The translations under genes and the position numbers were made by a program. Under the pieces are notes generated by a model. That model was given only the letters and a program-made list of their open reading frames with translations, was not told where the DNA came from and did no database searches. Shown here in pieces: positions 1-8,783 of a stretch of 64,000 bases of DNA. Position 1 is the first letter of the stretch, and each line of letters starts with the position of its first letter. This stretch comes from Aeoliella sp052161615 (GTDB taxonomy: Bacteria; Planctomycetota; Planctomycetia; Pirellulales; Lacipirellulaceae), in the NCBI RefSeq assembly GCF_052161615.1, contig NZ_CP197417.1, forward strand, positions 558,001-622,000. Direction: 5' to 3'.

Positions 1-635
1 CGATGAAGAACATCAACGTCGCCGAAGGGCAGCAAATGGAAGTCATGCGTTACGCCAATCGCGTGCCGCTGCAGTTCCAGCAAGCCGCGTGTGCGGTGAC
101 GCAGACCGTGGTCGGCACCAACTGGCGCGGCTACGGGCTGAGTCAGTCTCGCGGCGGCCTGCCGAAGGGCCCCGTGACGCTGATGGTGCACATCGCCAGC
201 GTGTGGGTACCGTTTACCAGCGAAAGCAAAGAAGCGATCGCGAGCTACCCGGAAATCCAAAAGGAAATCCGCCTCGGCCTGCAAGCCGTGGGTCGCAAGC
301 TCGGCATGTACCTTCGCCGGCGCTTGCGGGTGCGTCAACAAAGCGATCGCCGCGAGATCTTCATGCGATACCTCAAGGAAGTGTCGAGCGCGGTGAGCGT
401 GATCAACGGCACCGAGCAGGACAAGCTCTACCAGCAACTGCTCGACGTGGCGAAAAAGGTCACCAGCGACGCCGACATGAAACTCGACGACCGCGGCCGG
501 AAGATCGAAGAGGAAGACGACCTCGACCTCGGCGGCAACGTGCTGATCGTCGACCCCTCGCAACACGCCGCGGCCATCAACCGCGCCAGTGCGGTGGTGG
601 AAGAAGAGGAAGTTGAGGACGAAGTGGAGGAGTAG
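1..635 (+). CDS. top6B: DNA topoisomerase VI subunit B, C-terminal part (5' truncated by window edge)
   Basis: This is the last ~210 residues of the ATPase/transducer subunit of a type IIB topoisomerase, which uses ATP to pass one DNA duplex through a double-strand break made by subunit A. The frame is open to the left edge, so the GHKL ATPase domain lies outside the window. Visible are transducer-domain motifs: RYANRVPLQFQ near residue 17, and WVPFTSESKEAIASYPEI near 68, which contains the lysine that in this family reaches the ATP site. A conserved helix GRKLGMYLRRR follows. The protein ends in a strongly acidic tail (VVEEEEVEDEVEE). Subunit A follows 80 bp downstream on the same strand, so an operon is likely. 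The pairing makes the identification firm, although topoisomerase VI is better known from archaea and plants. Confidence 0.9.
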   Translation, partial: MKNINVAEGQQMEVMRYANRVPLQFQQAACAVTQTVVGTNWRGYGLSQSRGGLPKGPVTLMVHIASVWVPFTSESKEAIASYPEIQKEIRLGLQAVGRKLGMYLRRRLRVRQQSDRREIFMRYLKEVSSAVSVINGTEQDKLYQQLLDVAKKVTSDADMKLDDRGRKIEEEDDLDLGGNVLIVDPSQHAAAINRASAVVEEEEVEDEVEE

Positions 636-715
636 GCAGAGTTAAGGTCACAACGAATCTTCTGAAATTGCCCCTTCGCGTCTTTGCGTGAGAAATCAAA
701 AGAACGAACCGAATT

Positions 716-1870
716 ATGGCCAAGAAACGCCCCATACGCCCGACCGCTACGAAGGCCCCCGTCAAGTTGACGGACCGCGATAAGAAGACGCTGGCTTCGA
801 TCACTAACCTGGCCGACGGGGTGGTGAAGGCCGCGGCGACTAAGAAGGATCCGTACGTCGACATCCCCAGCCGCACGCTGTCGAACGTCCGCTACAGCCC
901 CAAAAAGCGTATTCTTGAAATGGGCTCGGGCAAGAACCGCCGGCAGCTCTTTGACTTGTCGCAAGCTAAGTCGTACATGCGGACGATGCTGGTGGCGAGT
1001 GGTTGCAAGCAGCTTCTCGATCAGGGCAAGAGCACGAGCCTCCGAGGTCTGTTTTACATGCTCAAGCACACCATCGAGAAGACGAAGGAGAATACGTTCG
1101 ACGAACAGGGCGAGTGCGACACCATTATCGAAGACGTGGAAGTGTTGCTTGATTCGATTCGCGAAGAGCTTCACTTGTACGCCGAGAATCGCGGGGCGAT
1201 GGTGGGCAACATCACGCTGATCGACCGCGGAGATACGATCGATTGCAGCCGCATGGGGTCGGGCGGCTATGCCATTCCCTCGATCGTTGAGCCCGATATC
1301 ATTCAGCTCGACAGGAAGAAGTGCGGTGCCGAGTTCATTCTGCATGTCGAAAAAGGCACGGTGTGGCAGCGATTCAACGAGGACCGTTTCTGGGAAACGC
1401 ACAACTGCATCCTCACCCACGGCGCAGGCCAGCCTCCGCGTGGCGTGCGCCGCATGCTGAATCGTCTTCACTTCGAGCTCGGACTACCGGTGTACTGCGT
1501 GCTCGATAACGACCCGTGGGGATACTACATTTACAGCGTGCTGAAGCAAGGCTCGATCAACTTGGCGTTCGAATCGCAACGCATGGCGATCCCCGAAGCC
1601 AAGTACCTGGGCCTACGGAGCATCGACTTCGATCGCTGCAAGCTATCGGATAGCGTGAAAATCACCCTGTCGGATACTGACAAGAAACGCGCCAAGCAGA
1701 TCGCGAAGTACCCTTGGTTCGAGAAGAAGAAAGACTGGCAGAACGAGATCCAGCGGATGCTCAAGAACGACTTCAAGCTCGAAGTCGAATCGTTGATCTC
1801 CAAGGACATCAGCTACGTCACCGAAGTCTACGTGCCGGAGCGGTTGGAGGAGCAGGACTGGTTGGATTAG
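716..1870 (+). CDS. top6A: DNA topoisomerase VI subunit A (Spo11-like)
   Basis: This is the DNA-cleaving subunit of topoisomerase VI, homologous to eukaryotic Spo11. It is 384 residues, close to the normal family length. The winged-helix (CAP) domain contains SLRGLFYML, whose last aromatic (Tyr114) matches the tyrosine that attacks DNA. The Toprim domain shows Glu212 (HVEKGTVWQRF) and the DxD pair at Asp264/Asp266 (VLDNDPWGYY), which bind magnesium. The ATG at 716 is the first in frame after subunit B. No strong ribosome-binding site is seen, and the 80-bp spacer carries a piece of the dispersed tctttgcgtgag repeat (about 675-697). The N-terminal ~50 residues are basic and resemble no domain I recognise. 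It probably forms an A2B2 tetramer with the upstream gene product. Confidence 0.93.
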   Translation: MAKKRPIRPTATKAPVKLTDRDKKTLASITNLADGVVKAAATKKDPYVDIPSRTLSNVRYSPKKRILEMGSGKNRRQLFDLSQAKSYMRTMLVASGCKQLLDQGKSTSLRGLFYMLKHTIEKTKENTFDEQGECDTIIEDVEVLLDSIREELHLYAENRGAMVGNITLIDRGDTIDCSRMGSGGYAIPSIVEPDIIQLDRKKCGAEFILHVEKGTVWQRFNEDRFWETHNCILTHGAGQPPRGVRRMLNRLHFELGLPVYCVLDNDPWGYYIYSVLKQGSINLAFESQRMAIPEAKYLGLRSIDFDRCKLSDSVKITLSDTDKKRAKQIAKYPWFEKKKDWQNEIQRMLKNDFKLEVESLISKDISYVTEVYVPERLEEQDWLD

Positions 1871-1940
1871 ATGTCGGTGCTATTTGAACTTCAGAAATCC
1901 AAAAGTGCGCTATTAAACGACATCTAAGGTCGAAGATTTT

Positions 1941-2606
1941 GTGACAAATCCTTACGAGTCCCCTGCATTAACCGACGAACTTGAGGTCGCAAGCCATGTC
2001 GTAGGTGCTGCACGTGGAGAAGTACGTGGGCTTCGATGGGGTCTATACTTGGTCGGAGTGGGGTTTGTGTTGCTGGCAGCTCTCACAGCATGCAATCAGT
2101 TTTACATCGTATTTTTCGAGCTTGTCGAAACTCTTCCGCATTTCGTTTATGGCTTCTTAGTGCCAACGTTGTACTATTTGTCTCGGCTCGTTTTAGGAAT
2201 TGGGTATGTCGTCTGTTTACTCATCCCGCGCGAGGCGAAAGCGACGCTTTGGGTCGGCATAGCTGCGGGGCTACAGTTGCTTGGCCTTTTGCCATTCGGT
2301 GGTGTTATTCTCACGAGTCTTTCTACTCTCGCCGCCGCGCTATGTTTTTGGGTCGTTTTGCATCGGCTATCTCATTTGCTAGCAAACGATCAATTATCGA
2401 AGCTCAAGACTCACCTGTTTTGGATAGGAACCACGGCACTATCAGTATCGTTGCTATCAGGCGTCGGGATCTTCGTTCTCGATGAAAAGTACGTTGCGAT
2501 GGCAGCTCAGTTCATGTCGGTGGTTGGCGGGACTTGCATGACGATTGCATACATCTTCTTCGCATGGGTGGTTTGGCAGTTTGGCCGTCAACTGAGGTCG
2601 CACTAA
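1941..2606 (+). CDS. membrane protein with N-terminal NPYESP tag
   Basis: This is a 221-residue protein of unknown function. It begins MTNPYESPALTDE; the short NPYxSP motif at a terminus is recurrent in planctomycete membrane proteins of unknown role. Hydrophobic segments near residues 33-50, 63-80, 85-100, 106-125, 150-172 and 183-210 suggest about six membrane helices. The start is GTG at 1941, 70 bp after top6A; nothing upstream looks like a strong ribosome-binding site. Codon use is more AT-rich than in top6A. A functional link to topoisomerase VI is not suggested by the sequence. Confidence 0.7.
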   Translation: MTNPYESPALTDELEVASHVVGAARGEVRGLRWGLYLVGVGFVLLAALTACNQFYIVFFELVETLPHFVYGFLVPTLYYLSRLVLGIGYVVCLLIPREAKATLWVGIAAGLQLLGLLPFGGVILTSLSTLAAALCFWVVLHRLSHLLANDQLSKLKTHLFWIGTTALSVSLLSGVGIFVLDEKYVAMAAQFMSVVGGTCMTIAYIFFAWVVWQFGRQLRSH

Positions 2607-2646
2607 GACTGCAAAGTGCGAGCACAGCCGATGTGTGCCAGCGCAA

Positions 2647-3060
2647 CTACACGCCGCTCACGTGACTCATCAGCACCATCACCCCCACCACGCTCGCGCC
2701 AATCGCCGCGGCGAGCACCGCGCCGCTGGCGATGTCGAGGGCGTCGCGGATTTCGGGGTGCTGTTCGCGTGCGACCGCGCGGGCCAGGTGTTCTATCGCC
2801 GAGTTCAGTAGTTCGGCGGTGAAGACTAGCGTGATGCAGAGTGCGAGTGCGAGCCAGTCGGCCTGGGTGATTTCCAGCCACGCGGCGATGCCGCAAGCGA
2901 TGAAGGCGGCGGGGATGTGGACGCAAAAGCTGTTCTGGCCGCGCATGCCAGCGAACACGCCGCGGGCAGCGCACGAGAACTTCCATGCCCAGCGGGCACC
3001 GAGCGACTTGGGAATCGCGACGGGAATCGGAGAGTCGGGCGTGCGCCTGTTCTTCATCAT
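2647..3060 (-). CDS. dgkA: diacylglycerol kinase / undecaprenol kinase (DgkA family)
   Basis: This is a small integral-membrane lipid kinase that phosphorylates diacylglycerol or undecaprenol with ATP in the inner membrane. The family signature is clear: FTAELLNSAIEHLARAV (the E-x-x-N-[ST]-A-I-E catalytic helix), then HPEIRDALDIASGAV, matching the D-x-A-[AS]-G-A-V segment. Three hydrophobic helices fit the family. The frame extends to a TTG at 3090, but the ATG at 3060 (MMKNRRTPD) gives a normal length of 137 residues and is preferred. It ends 40 bp from the convergent membrane gene and lies 45 bp downstream of the LptD-like gene on the same strand, so the two may be co-transcribed. Whether the substrate is diacylglycerol or undecaprenol cannot be told from sequence alone. 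Confidence 0.85.
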   Translation of the reverse strand: MMKNRRTPDSPIPVAIPKSLGARWAWKFSCAARGVFAGMRGQNSFCVHIPAAFIACGIAAWLEITQADWLALALCITLVFTAELLNSAIEHLARAVAREQHPEIRDALDIASGAVLAAAIGASVVGVMVLMSHVSGV

Positions 3061-3105
3061 GTGACCTGTCGAGTTCTTCCCAGCCGCCAATCGTGCTCTA
3101 AGCGA

Positions 3106-6100
3106 TTACTCCGGCCCGCCAACGCCGACGGGGGGAATGATAATGCCGGTCTCGCGCTGGAGCATCAGCTTGGGGAGGAAGCGGGGTTCGATCATGAAGT
3201 TGAAGCTGACGTTGTCTTTGGATTCATCATAGCTGCCACCGATGCTGACAATGAGCGACTCGCCAATGCGGCTGAACGTCAGCGACTGGCCGATGTTGCC
3301 CGCTTCGCTGAAGTCGTACATCGCGCTCGCCGAGCCCACCCACTTGGTATTCATGCGGTAGTTGACCGTTGCGGTGAGCACGTCGGCGGTAAACGGTCCA
3401 CGCATGGTGCGATAGCCCATGTAAATGTTGCCGCGCGAGGGGCGATTGAGAATCATGCCGCCCGACACGGTGCGAAGCCCGTCGCCGAACATGTCGGCCG
3501 CACCATCGGAGACCAGCGTGAACCGGTCGCCGAGATGCCAGCTGTAGTCGTAGTCGAACAGGCCAAAGTCAGAGCCGAAGTTGTCGCGGCCGTCCTGCGG
3601 AAACCACGAAATGTTGCTATCGAGCGTCATCCAGTCGACGATGTGCTGCCGTTCGCCGAGGCCACGTTTAGTCTGCAAGCGTTGCCGCATGCCGAACCGC
3701 ACGACGGACAGGTCGTCGGCGATTTCTTTGCCGGGAGAGGTGACCCAGCCTTGAGTGTTCGAACGGAGTAAGTAGAACCGCGGGTCGAACTTGGGGTCGA
3801 TGGTCGTTGGTGTCGTCGACGGATCGAAGTAGGTCCCCGCCAGCAAACCACCGAACGGCTGGAAGAACAACCGCCGGCGGATGTCGTCGAACACGTCGTC
3901 GTCGATCTCGTCGTACAGCGGGAAGTCGGTCATGTCGCGGTTCGACTCGGAGTACGAGGCGTCCATGTCGAACACCACTTTGTGCGCGAGACCGTTGAGG
4001 TTGAACACGGGGTCCTGGATATATGGATTCACCGTCCAGAACGGAATGCTTGCCTTGAGACCGACTTGGCCATACGCCCGCTGGATGTCGTTGCCCTCGA
4101 GGTCCTGACCCCAATGGCCCAGTTCGCCGAGGACGTAGGGCACCACCTTGAACGGCTCGAGGTTGATTGGCGCGGCGATCGAGTTGCGGGTGAGGATGCG
4201 CTCGCCTTCGGCCGTGGCGCGGTTGCCGAGCGAATCGGTTTCCCATGGGAACAGCGTGAACTGGCTCAGCAGCGTCGGATTGGTTGGCGTGCTCGCCATG
4301 TTCTGGTTGGCGTACGCCCCGCTGGTGTGCGAGTTCCAGGTGAAGACTTCGTCGCCGAAGTCCTGCCCCAGGCGATAGTAGTCGAGCCGCGGCAGCCACT
4401 GCGTTTGCGTCCAGAACGGGTTGAGCTGGCCATTGGCTTCGATGCCAAACGAACTGATGTGGTCGACTCGCTTTAGCCGGATGCCGGTGAGTTGGTCCTT
4501 GCGATCGTCGTACTCTTGTTCGTAGTACTGCTCGAGGAACGTGCGGTCGCTGATCCAACCAATCTCGCCCTGCACGGTCCAGCCTTCGAGCCAGCCATCG
4601 GTCAGGTACTGGCGATGGTTAAGGAACGTGCGGCCGCGGAACGACTTCTCGGGGACGATGTCGCGGCGGAAGAAGCCGAGGTTGTCGACGCCGTGGTCTT
4701 TGATGAACCACGTATCGAACAGGCCATCGACCGGCCCGAGGATGCCGAAGAATTCGTCGCGGTTGTACTCGACGGTCGTGCCGTAACCGAAGCCACGCTT
4801 GTTGAGGTAGTCGAGGTTCAGTTCCCATTCGACGCCGCGCGGTGGTTCGTTGACCCCCAGCATCTGAAACATGTCGAGACCCACCAGGGCCTGGAAGCCG
4901 TAGATGCGGTCGTTGCGAACTCGCAAGTTATTGATGTAGAAGTTGGGCTCTTCCAGATCGGTGGTGAGCGTCGGCCAATAGAACACGGGCCAGCTATCGA
5001 TGTACACGAAGTTGCCCTGGCTTTGAGCGAGGCTTCGGGACTCGAATTCCGGTTCGAGCGTTACGGGGTTCACCGCTTGCTGACCGGTGAGCGGGTTAAT
5101 CTTCGGCCGCTGCGTGTTCTCGAGCGTGATGGTTCGCGCGCCGAGGTGCGAGCTCGGAACTTCCAGGCGGCTTGGCGTGAGCATGGCGTCGTGGGCGACG
5201 AACCGCGACGCGTCGAGCTGCTCGATCACCCCGGCACGAAGACGGACGATGCCAGCGTAGTCGACCCCTTTGACCGAGGTCAGCGGGGTCTGAAGTTCGG
5301 CATTGATGATCGTGCCGACGTTGCGGCGGACATCGTAGTACATGCGATCGGCGTAGACGGTGCGATCCCCTTGGCGGAAGACAATGTTGCCTTCCATGTA
5401 AATCTCCATCGGCACGTCTTTGCCTTGCTCGAACGATCCGCCATTGATCCCGCCCGCCGTCCAAACCACCGCGCGGTCGGTCTGGATGTCGAGCATGTCG
5501 ACCGAGCCGATTTCTGCGGGGATACCCTGGGCGTTGAGCCCTTCGATGATGATCTGCGCGCCGCCGCTGATGATGCCAATCGATTCGCCGTTGGGAAGTG
5601 CCCGGCCTTCGAACTGCATGCCAACACCACTACGAGGGGCCAAGCGAATGCGGCGCACCCCGACTTGGTTGACGCCCGACGGGGCAGGGGGTGGGACAAA
5701 CTGCTGGAACTGTGCGGGCTGGACTTCGCCATCGACCTTCGCCGTGGCCGCGGACTGTAGCGCGGCAGTCGCGCGCGTATGGATCGCGGGGGCGGTCGGC
5801 GGAGCGACCGACTGCTGCGCGAGCGTCCATGCCACGCCGGGGCCCGAAGTCCAGCGGCCAAACCAAGTCGGAGTGTTTTGCTGCGACGCGGCCGCGCCGG
5901 TCGGACGATGAGCGAGTTGCACCGATTGCCCCGTCGCGGGCTCGGCGTAGATGATCACTTTGTGCGGGGCATCGGGCTCGTCGGGGCTCGGTGGCGCGAT
6001 CCACACGATCGCCTCGTTCGCCGTGACGATGTTGTCGCCTTGGCGGAACGTGCAGTCGCCCGTGAGATGCCACGTTTCGTACACCCCCTCTTGCCACTTG

Positions 6101-6342
6101 GTCGCCGACTTCGCTGAGATCGCAATCGCCGGATTGCCGTCGGGTCGAGGCAGGAAGACTTCGCCGCGCGCAGCACTTGCGATGACTGCGATGAAGATCA
6201 TCGCTGCGCACACGCGTCGCGCACCTGGCGCGCGGCGGACCGACTGCGCAGGGACGCGATTCAAGCTGAACGACGACTTGGCGATGGACGAGGCTTCCTT
6301 GCCGCGATGCACGAGACGAGTGGACCCACCGGCGGAATCCAT
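3106..6342 (-). CDS. LptD/OstA-like outer-membrane protein
   Basis: This is a large (~1078-residue) secreted protein resembling LptD, the outer-membrane barrel that inserts lipopolysaccharide. The chosen start (MDSAGGSTR at 6342) is followed by a basic stretch and a hydrophobic signal segment (CAAMIFIAVIASAARG) before EVFLPRPDG. Residues ~70-400 look like OstA/LptA-type beta-jellyroll repeats (YADRMYYDVRRNVGTI; MEGNIVFRQGDRTVYADR). The remainder is rich in alternating aromatic strands typical of a beta-barrel (WELNLDYLNKRGFGYGTTVEY; VGSASAMYDFSEAGN). The frame extends 62 codons further upstream, but that part is low-complexity Arg/Pro and probably non-coding. A long antisense frame exists over this gene and is rejected. 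The classical LptD C-terminal cysteine pattern is not obvious, so the annotation is LptD-like rather than LptD. Confidence 0.75.
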   Translation of the reverse strand: MDSAGGSTRLVHRGKEASSIAKSSFSLNRVPAQSVRRAPGARRVCAAMIFIAVIASAARGEVFLPRPDGNPAIAISAKSATKWQEGVYETWHLTGDCTFRQGDNIVTANEAIVWIAPPSPDEPDAPHKVIIYAEPATGQSVQLAHRPTGAAASQQNTPTWFGRWTSGPGVAWTLAQQSVAPPTAPAIHTRATAALQSAATAKVDGEVQPAQFQQFVPPPAPSGVNQVGVRRIRLAPRSGVGMQFEGRALPNGESIGIISGGAQIIIEGLNAQGIPAEIGSVDMLDIQTDRAVVWTAGGINGGSFEQGKDVPMEIYMEGNIVFRQGDRTVYADRMYYDVRRNVGTIINAELQTPLTSVKGVDYAGIVRLRAGVIEQLDASRFVAHDAMLTPSRLEVPSSHLGARTITLENTQRPKINPLTGQQAVNPVTLEPEFESRSLAQSQGNFVYIDSWPVFYWPTLTTDLEEPNFYINNLRVRNDRIYGFQALVGLDMFQMLGVNEPPRGVEWELNLDYLNKRGFGYGTTVEYNRDEFFGILGPVDGLFDTWFIKDHGVDNLGFFRRDIVPEKSFRGRTFLNHRQYLTDGWLEGWTVQGEIGWISDRTFLEQYYEQEYDDRKDQLTGIRLKRVDHISSFGIEANGQLNPFWTQTQWLPRLDYYRLGQDFGDEVFTWNSHTSGAYANQNMASTPTNPTLLSQFTLFPWETDSLGNRATAEGERILTRNSIAAPINLEPFKVVPYVLGELGHWGQDLEGNDIQRAYGQVGLKASIPFWTVNPYIQDPVFNLNGLAHKVVFDMDASYSESNRDMTDFPLYDEIDDDVFDDIRRRLFFQPFGGLLAGTYFDPSTTPTTIDPKFDPRFYLLRSNTQGWVTSPGKEIADDLSVVRFGMRQRLQTKRGLGERQHIVDWMTLDSNISWFPQDGRDNFGSDFGLFDYDYSWHLGDRFTLVSDGAADMFGDGLRTVSGGMILNRPSRGNIYMGYRTMRGPFTADVLTATVNYRMNTKWVGSASAMYDFSEAGNIGQSLTFSRIGESLIVSIGGSYDESKDNVSFNFMIEPRFLPKLMLQRETGIIIPPVGVGGPE

Positions 6343-6537
6343 TCCGCCGAGAGGGAGGGCCGCGGAGTATAGGTGCGGCGGCGCTGGGGGGTCAAGGTAA
6401 TTTGGGCTCCGTGCTAGCAGTCGTAAGTGGCGTGGTAGTAATGTCTTGCGACGACGGAAAACCGTGTGAAACTTCCGGGGGGGAGTTGGGGTATAACCAG
6501 AGCACGAAGCCTCTCTCCCTCTCCGCAAGTTGGTGTC

Positions 6538-8514
6538 ATGCCCTCAACCCGCCTTCGCTCGCTTCTCACCAGATTCGCCTTCCTACTTGCTAGCGGCTTG
6601 ATTGCTCTGCTCGCTAGTTCGCCGAGTGCCCACGCGGCGTCCATCGGCCGGACGATCGATGCTTTCGAGCTCCCCGACCACTTGGGAAAGACGCATTCGC
6701 TAGCGGAACTCGCCGATAGCAAGCTGGTGGTCGTGGCGTTCGTGGGCACCGAGTGCCCGCTAGCAAAGCTGTACGCCGCGCGGCTGCAAACCCTCGCCGG
6801 CGAGTACGCCGATCGCGGGGTGGCGGTCGTGGCCATCGATTCAAACCGGCAGGACTCGCTTCGCAAGCTAGCTGCGTTTGTCCGCGAGCACGAGCTGACC
6901 TACCCGGTGCTCAAGGACCAGGCCAACAAGGTCGCCGACCAGTTCGGTGCCGAGCGTACGCCACAAGTGTTCGTGCTCGATGCCGATCGTAAGATCCGCT
7001 ATCAAGGCCGGGTCGACGATCAGTACGTGGTGGGCATTGTCCGTGACCACGCCGATCGCGAGGACCTGCGGATTGCACTCGACGAACTGCTGGCCGACAA
7101 ACCGGTATCGGTGCCGGAGACTAAGGCAATGGGCTGTATCATCGGCCGGTCGCGCGAGGCGAAGCCTTCGAGCGAAATTACCTACACTCGCGATGTCGCC
7201 CCGATTCTCCAAGCTCGCTGCGTGGAGTGTCACCGCGAGGGGGAGATCGGGCCGTTCGAGCTCTTATCGTACGACGAGGTCGCCGGCTGGGGCGAGATGA
7301 TGGCCGAGGTGATTCGCGACCGCCGGATGCCACCCTGGCACGCCGACCCCGCGCATGGCGAGTTCACCAACGACCGCAGCATGCCGGAGGAAGAGAAACA
7401 GATCATCTACAAATGGGTCGAGGCCGGTTGCCCTGAAGGCGACCCTGCCGACTTGCCCGAACCTCGGACCTACACCGCGGGTTGGCAACTGTCGCGCGAA
7501 CCCGACATGGTGTTTGCGATGCCCGAGGAGTACCACGTGCCGGCCGATGCGGGGAAAGAAGGTGTGCCGTACCAGCTGTTCCGCGTGCCGAGTGGTTTTG
7601 AGAAGGACACGTGGCTCGAGGGCATGGAAGTGCAACCGGGAAACCCTCGCGTCGTGCACCACACGATCGTCTACGCCGATCCACCGGGGAGCGAAGGCCG
7701 CCGCGAGAAGATTTTTCTCGCCGCTTACGTTCCAGGTTTGCGCTGCGACGCTCTGCCCGAGAATTCAGCGAAGCTGGTGCCGGCGGGGTCGGACTTCATC
7801 TTCGAAATGCACTACACGCCGATTGGCTCGCCGCAGACCGACATCACCAAACTCGGCGTGCTGTTTGCCGATCCCGAGAAGATGGAACGCGAAGTGGTGA
7901 CCTGCGAGCTAGGGAACCTTGACTTCAAGATTCCACCTGGCGAAGACTCGCACGTGGTGACCGCCACCAGCCGGCCCATCAAGCAAGACGTGACGCTCCT
8001 CTCGCTGTCGCCGCACATGCATCTGCGGGGCAAGGCGTTTCGCTACGAACTGGTGACGCAGGATGGCAAGCGCGAGGTGCTGCTCGACGTCCCCGCCTAC
8101 GACTTCAACTGGCAAACGCGCTACGTGCTGAAAGAACCACGCACGCTGCCGGCGGGTTCAACGCTCTTCTGCCGGGCAGTGTTCGACAACTCGAAGAAGA
8201 ACTTGGCGAACCCCGACCCCACGGTCACCGTGACCTGGGGCGACCAAAGCTGGGACGAAATGATGCTCGGCTATTTTGATCTCATCATGCCCCGCGATGA
8301 CGAACGACCTGCGGGAACCAAAACCGTGTCGACGGGCCTCGACATCGTGGGACATTTCGATGCCGGCGACAAGGACGGCAACGCGGGCCTCAGCAAAGAA
8401 GAAGCCGCCGGCCACCCGGTGATCAGCGCCGCGTTCGACCGCATCGATGCTGATCGGGATGGATTGCTGCAGCTGGGAGAGATCTTGACGGCAGTGGCGA
8501 AGATGCGGGGGTAA
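6538..8514 (+). CDS. secreted redoxin - cytochrome c - copper-monooxygenase-like - EF-hand fusion protein
   Basis: This is a ~658-residue protein with four modules. A signal peptide (LLASGLIALLASSPSAHAA) is followed by a thioredoxin/AhpC-type domain (residues ~30-190) with a single conserved Cys in GTECPLAKLYA. A c-type haem site CVECH then lies in a segment typical of planctomycete cytochromes (TRDVAPILQARCVECH...IGPFELLSYDEV). A copper type II, ascorbate-dependent monooxygenase-like domain carries several His motifs (VVHHTIVYADPPG, FEMHYTPIG, SPHMHLRGKAF). A C-terminal EF-hand-like stretch (DAGDKDGNAG, DADRDGLLQ) completes it. The ATG at 6538 precedes the signal peptide directly; an earlier in-frame ATG at 6466 would add a non-signal leader. 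It is probably periplasmic and redox-active, with unknown substrate. This architecture recurs in planctomycetes to my knowledge. Confidence 0.8.
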   Translation: MPSTRLRSLLTRFAFLLASGLIALLASSPSAHAASIGRTIDAFELPDHLGKTHSLAELADSKLVVVAFVGTECPLAKLYAARLQTLAGEYADRGVAVVAIDSNRQDSLRKLAAFVREHELTYPVLKDQANKVADQFGAERTPQVFVLDADRKIRYQGRVDDQYVVGIVRDHADREDLRIALDELLADKPVSVPETKAMGCIIGRSREAKPSSEITYTRDVAPILQARCVECHREGEIGPFELLSYDEVAGWGEMMAEVIRDRRMPPWHADPAHGEFTNDRSMPEEEKQIIYKWVEAGCPEGDPADLPEPRTYTAGWQLSREPDMVFAMPEEYHVPADAGKEGVPYQLFRVPSGFEKDTWLEGMEVQPGNPRVVHHTIVYADPPGSEGRREKIFLAAYVPGLRCDALPENSAKLVPAGSDFIFEMHYTPIGSPQTDITKLGVLFADPEKMEREVVTCELGNLDFKIPPGEDSHVVTATSRPIKQDVTLLSLSPHMHLRGKAFRYELVTQDGKREVLLDVPAYDFNWQTRYVLKEPRTLPAGSTLFCRAVFDNSKKNLANPDPTVTVTWGDQSWDEMMLGYFDLIMPRDDERPAGTKTVSTGLDIVGHFDAGDKDGNAGLSKEEAAGHPVISAAFDRIDADRDGLLQLGEILTAVAKMRG

Positions 8515-8541
8515 CACCGCGGCTCGTTGCTCCATGCACCA

Positions 8542-8764
8542 TGTCATCCTGAGGGAGCCCCGGCGACCGAAGGATCTCCTTTGCCATTTTTAGGAACACT
8601 AATCCACGCTAATCTTCACTAATGTTTTCTTATCAGTGTCGATTAGCGCGGATTAGTGTTCCCAATTCCTCCGCGTCGTTTCTCTGCGTCTTGGCGTCTC
8701 TGCGTGAGACTTGTTTCGAATGGCGAACGAGATTCTTCAGTCGCTGGGGCTCCCTCAAAATGAC
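8542..8764. repeat. composite inverted repeat (families A, B and C nested)
   Basis: Outer arms: TGTCATCCTGAGGGAGCC at 8542 and its inverted copy ending at 8764 (family A, ~47 bp each). Inside is an inverted repeat of a different family (B, 8592-8662: GGAACACTAATC ... GATTAGTGTTCC). Next to the right arm is the TCTCTGCGTGAGAC element (family C). It fills the gap between two converging genes. Transcripts would fold into a long hairpin; it may act as a bidirectional terminator or a miniature mobile element. Confidence 0.85.
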
Positions 8765-8783
8765 ACGCACGCAGCAAGCTTGG

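Noticed and set aside
428..1471. 347-codon minus-strand frame over the topoisomerase VI genes
   Set aside because: Shadow of top6A and of the acidic top6B tail (it begins in the reverse of the tail codons, giving Ser runs).
2917..3771. 284-codon plus-strand frame opposite dgkA and the LptD-like gene
   Set aside because: Crosses two opposite genes and has no motif; antisense artefact.
4492..5760. Long plus-strand frame (422 codons) antisense to the LptD-like gene
   Set aside because: Its composition is His/Asp/Arg-rich, as expected from the complement of a GC-rich gene; it has no family motif, and the minus-strand protein has signal peptide and barrel pattern.
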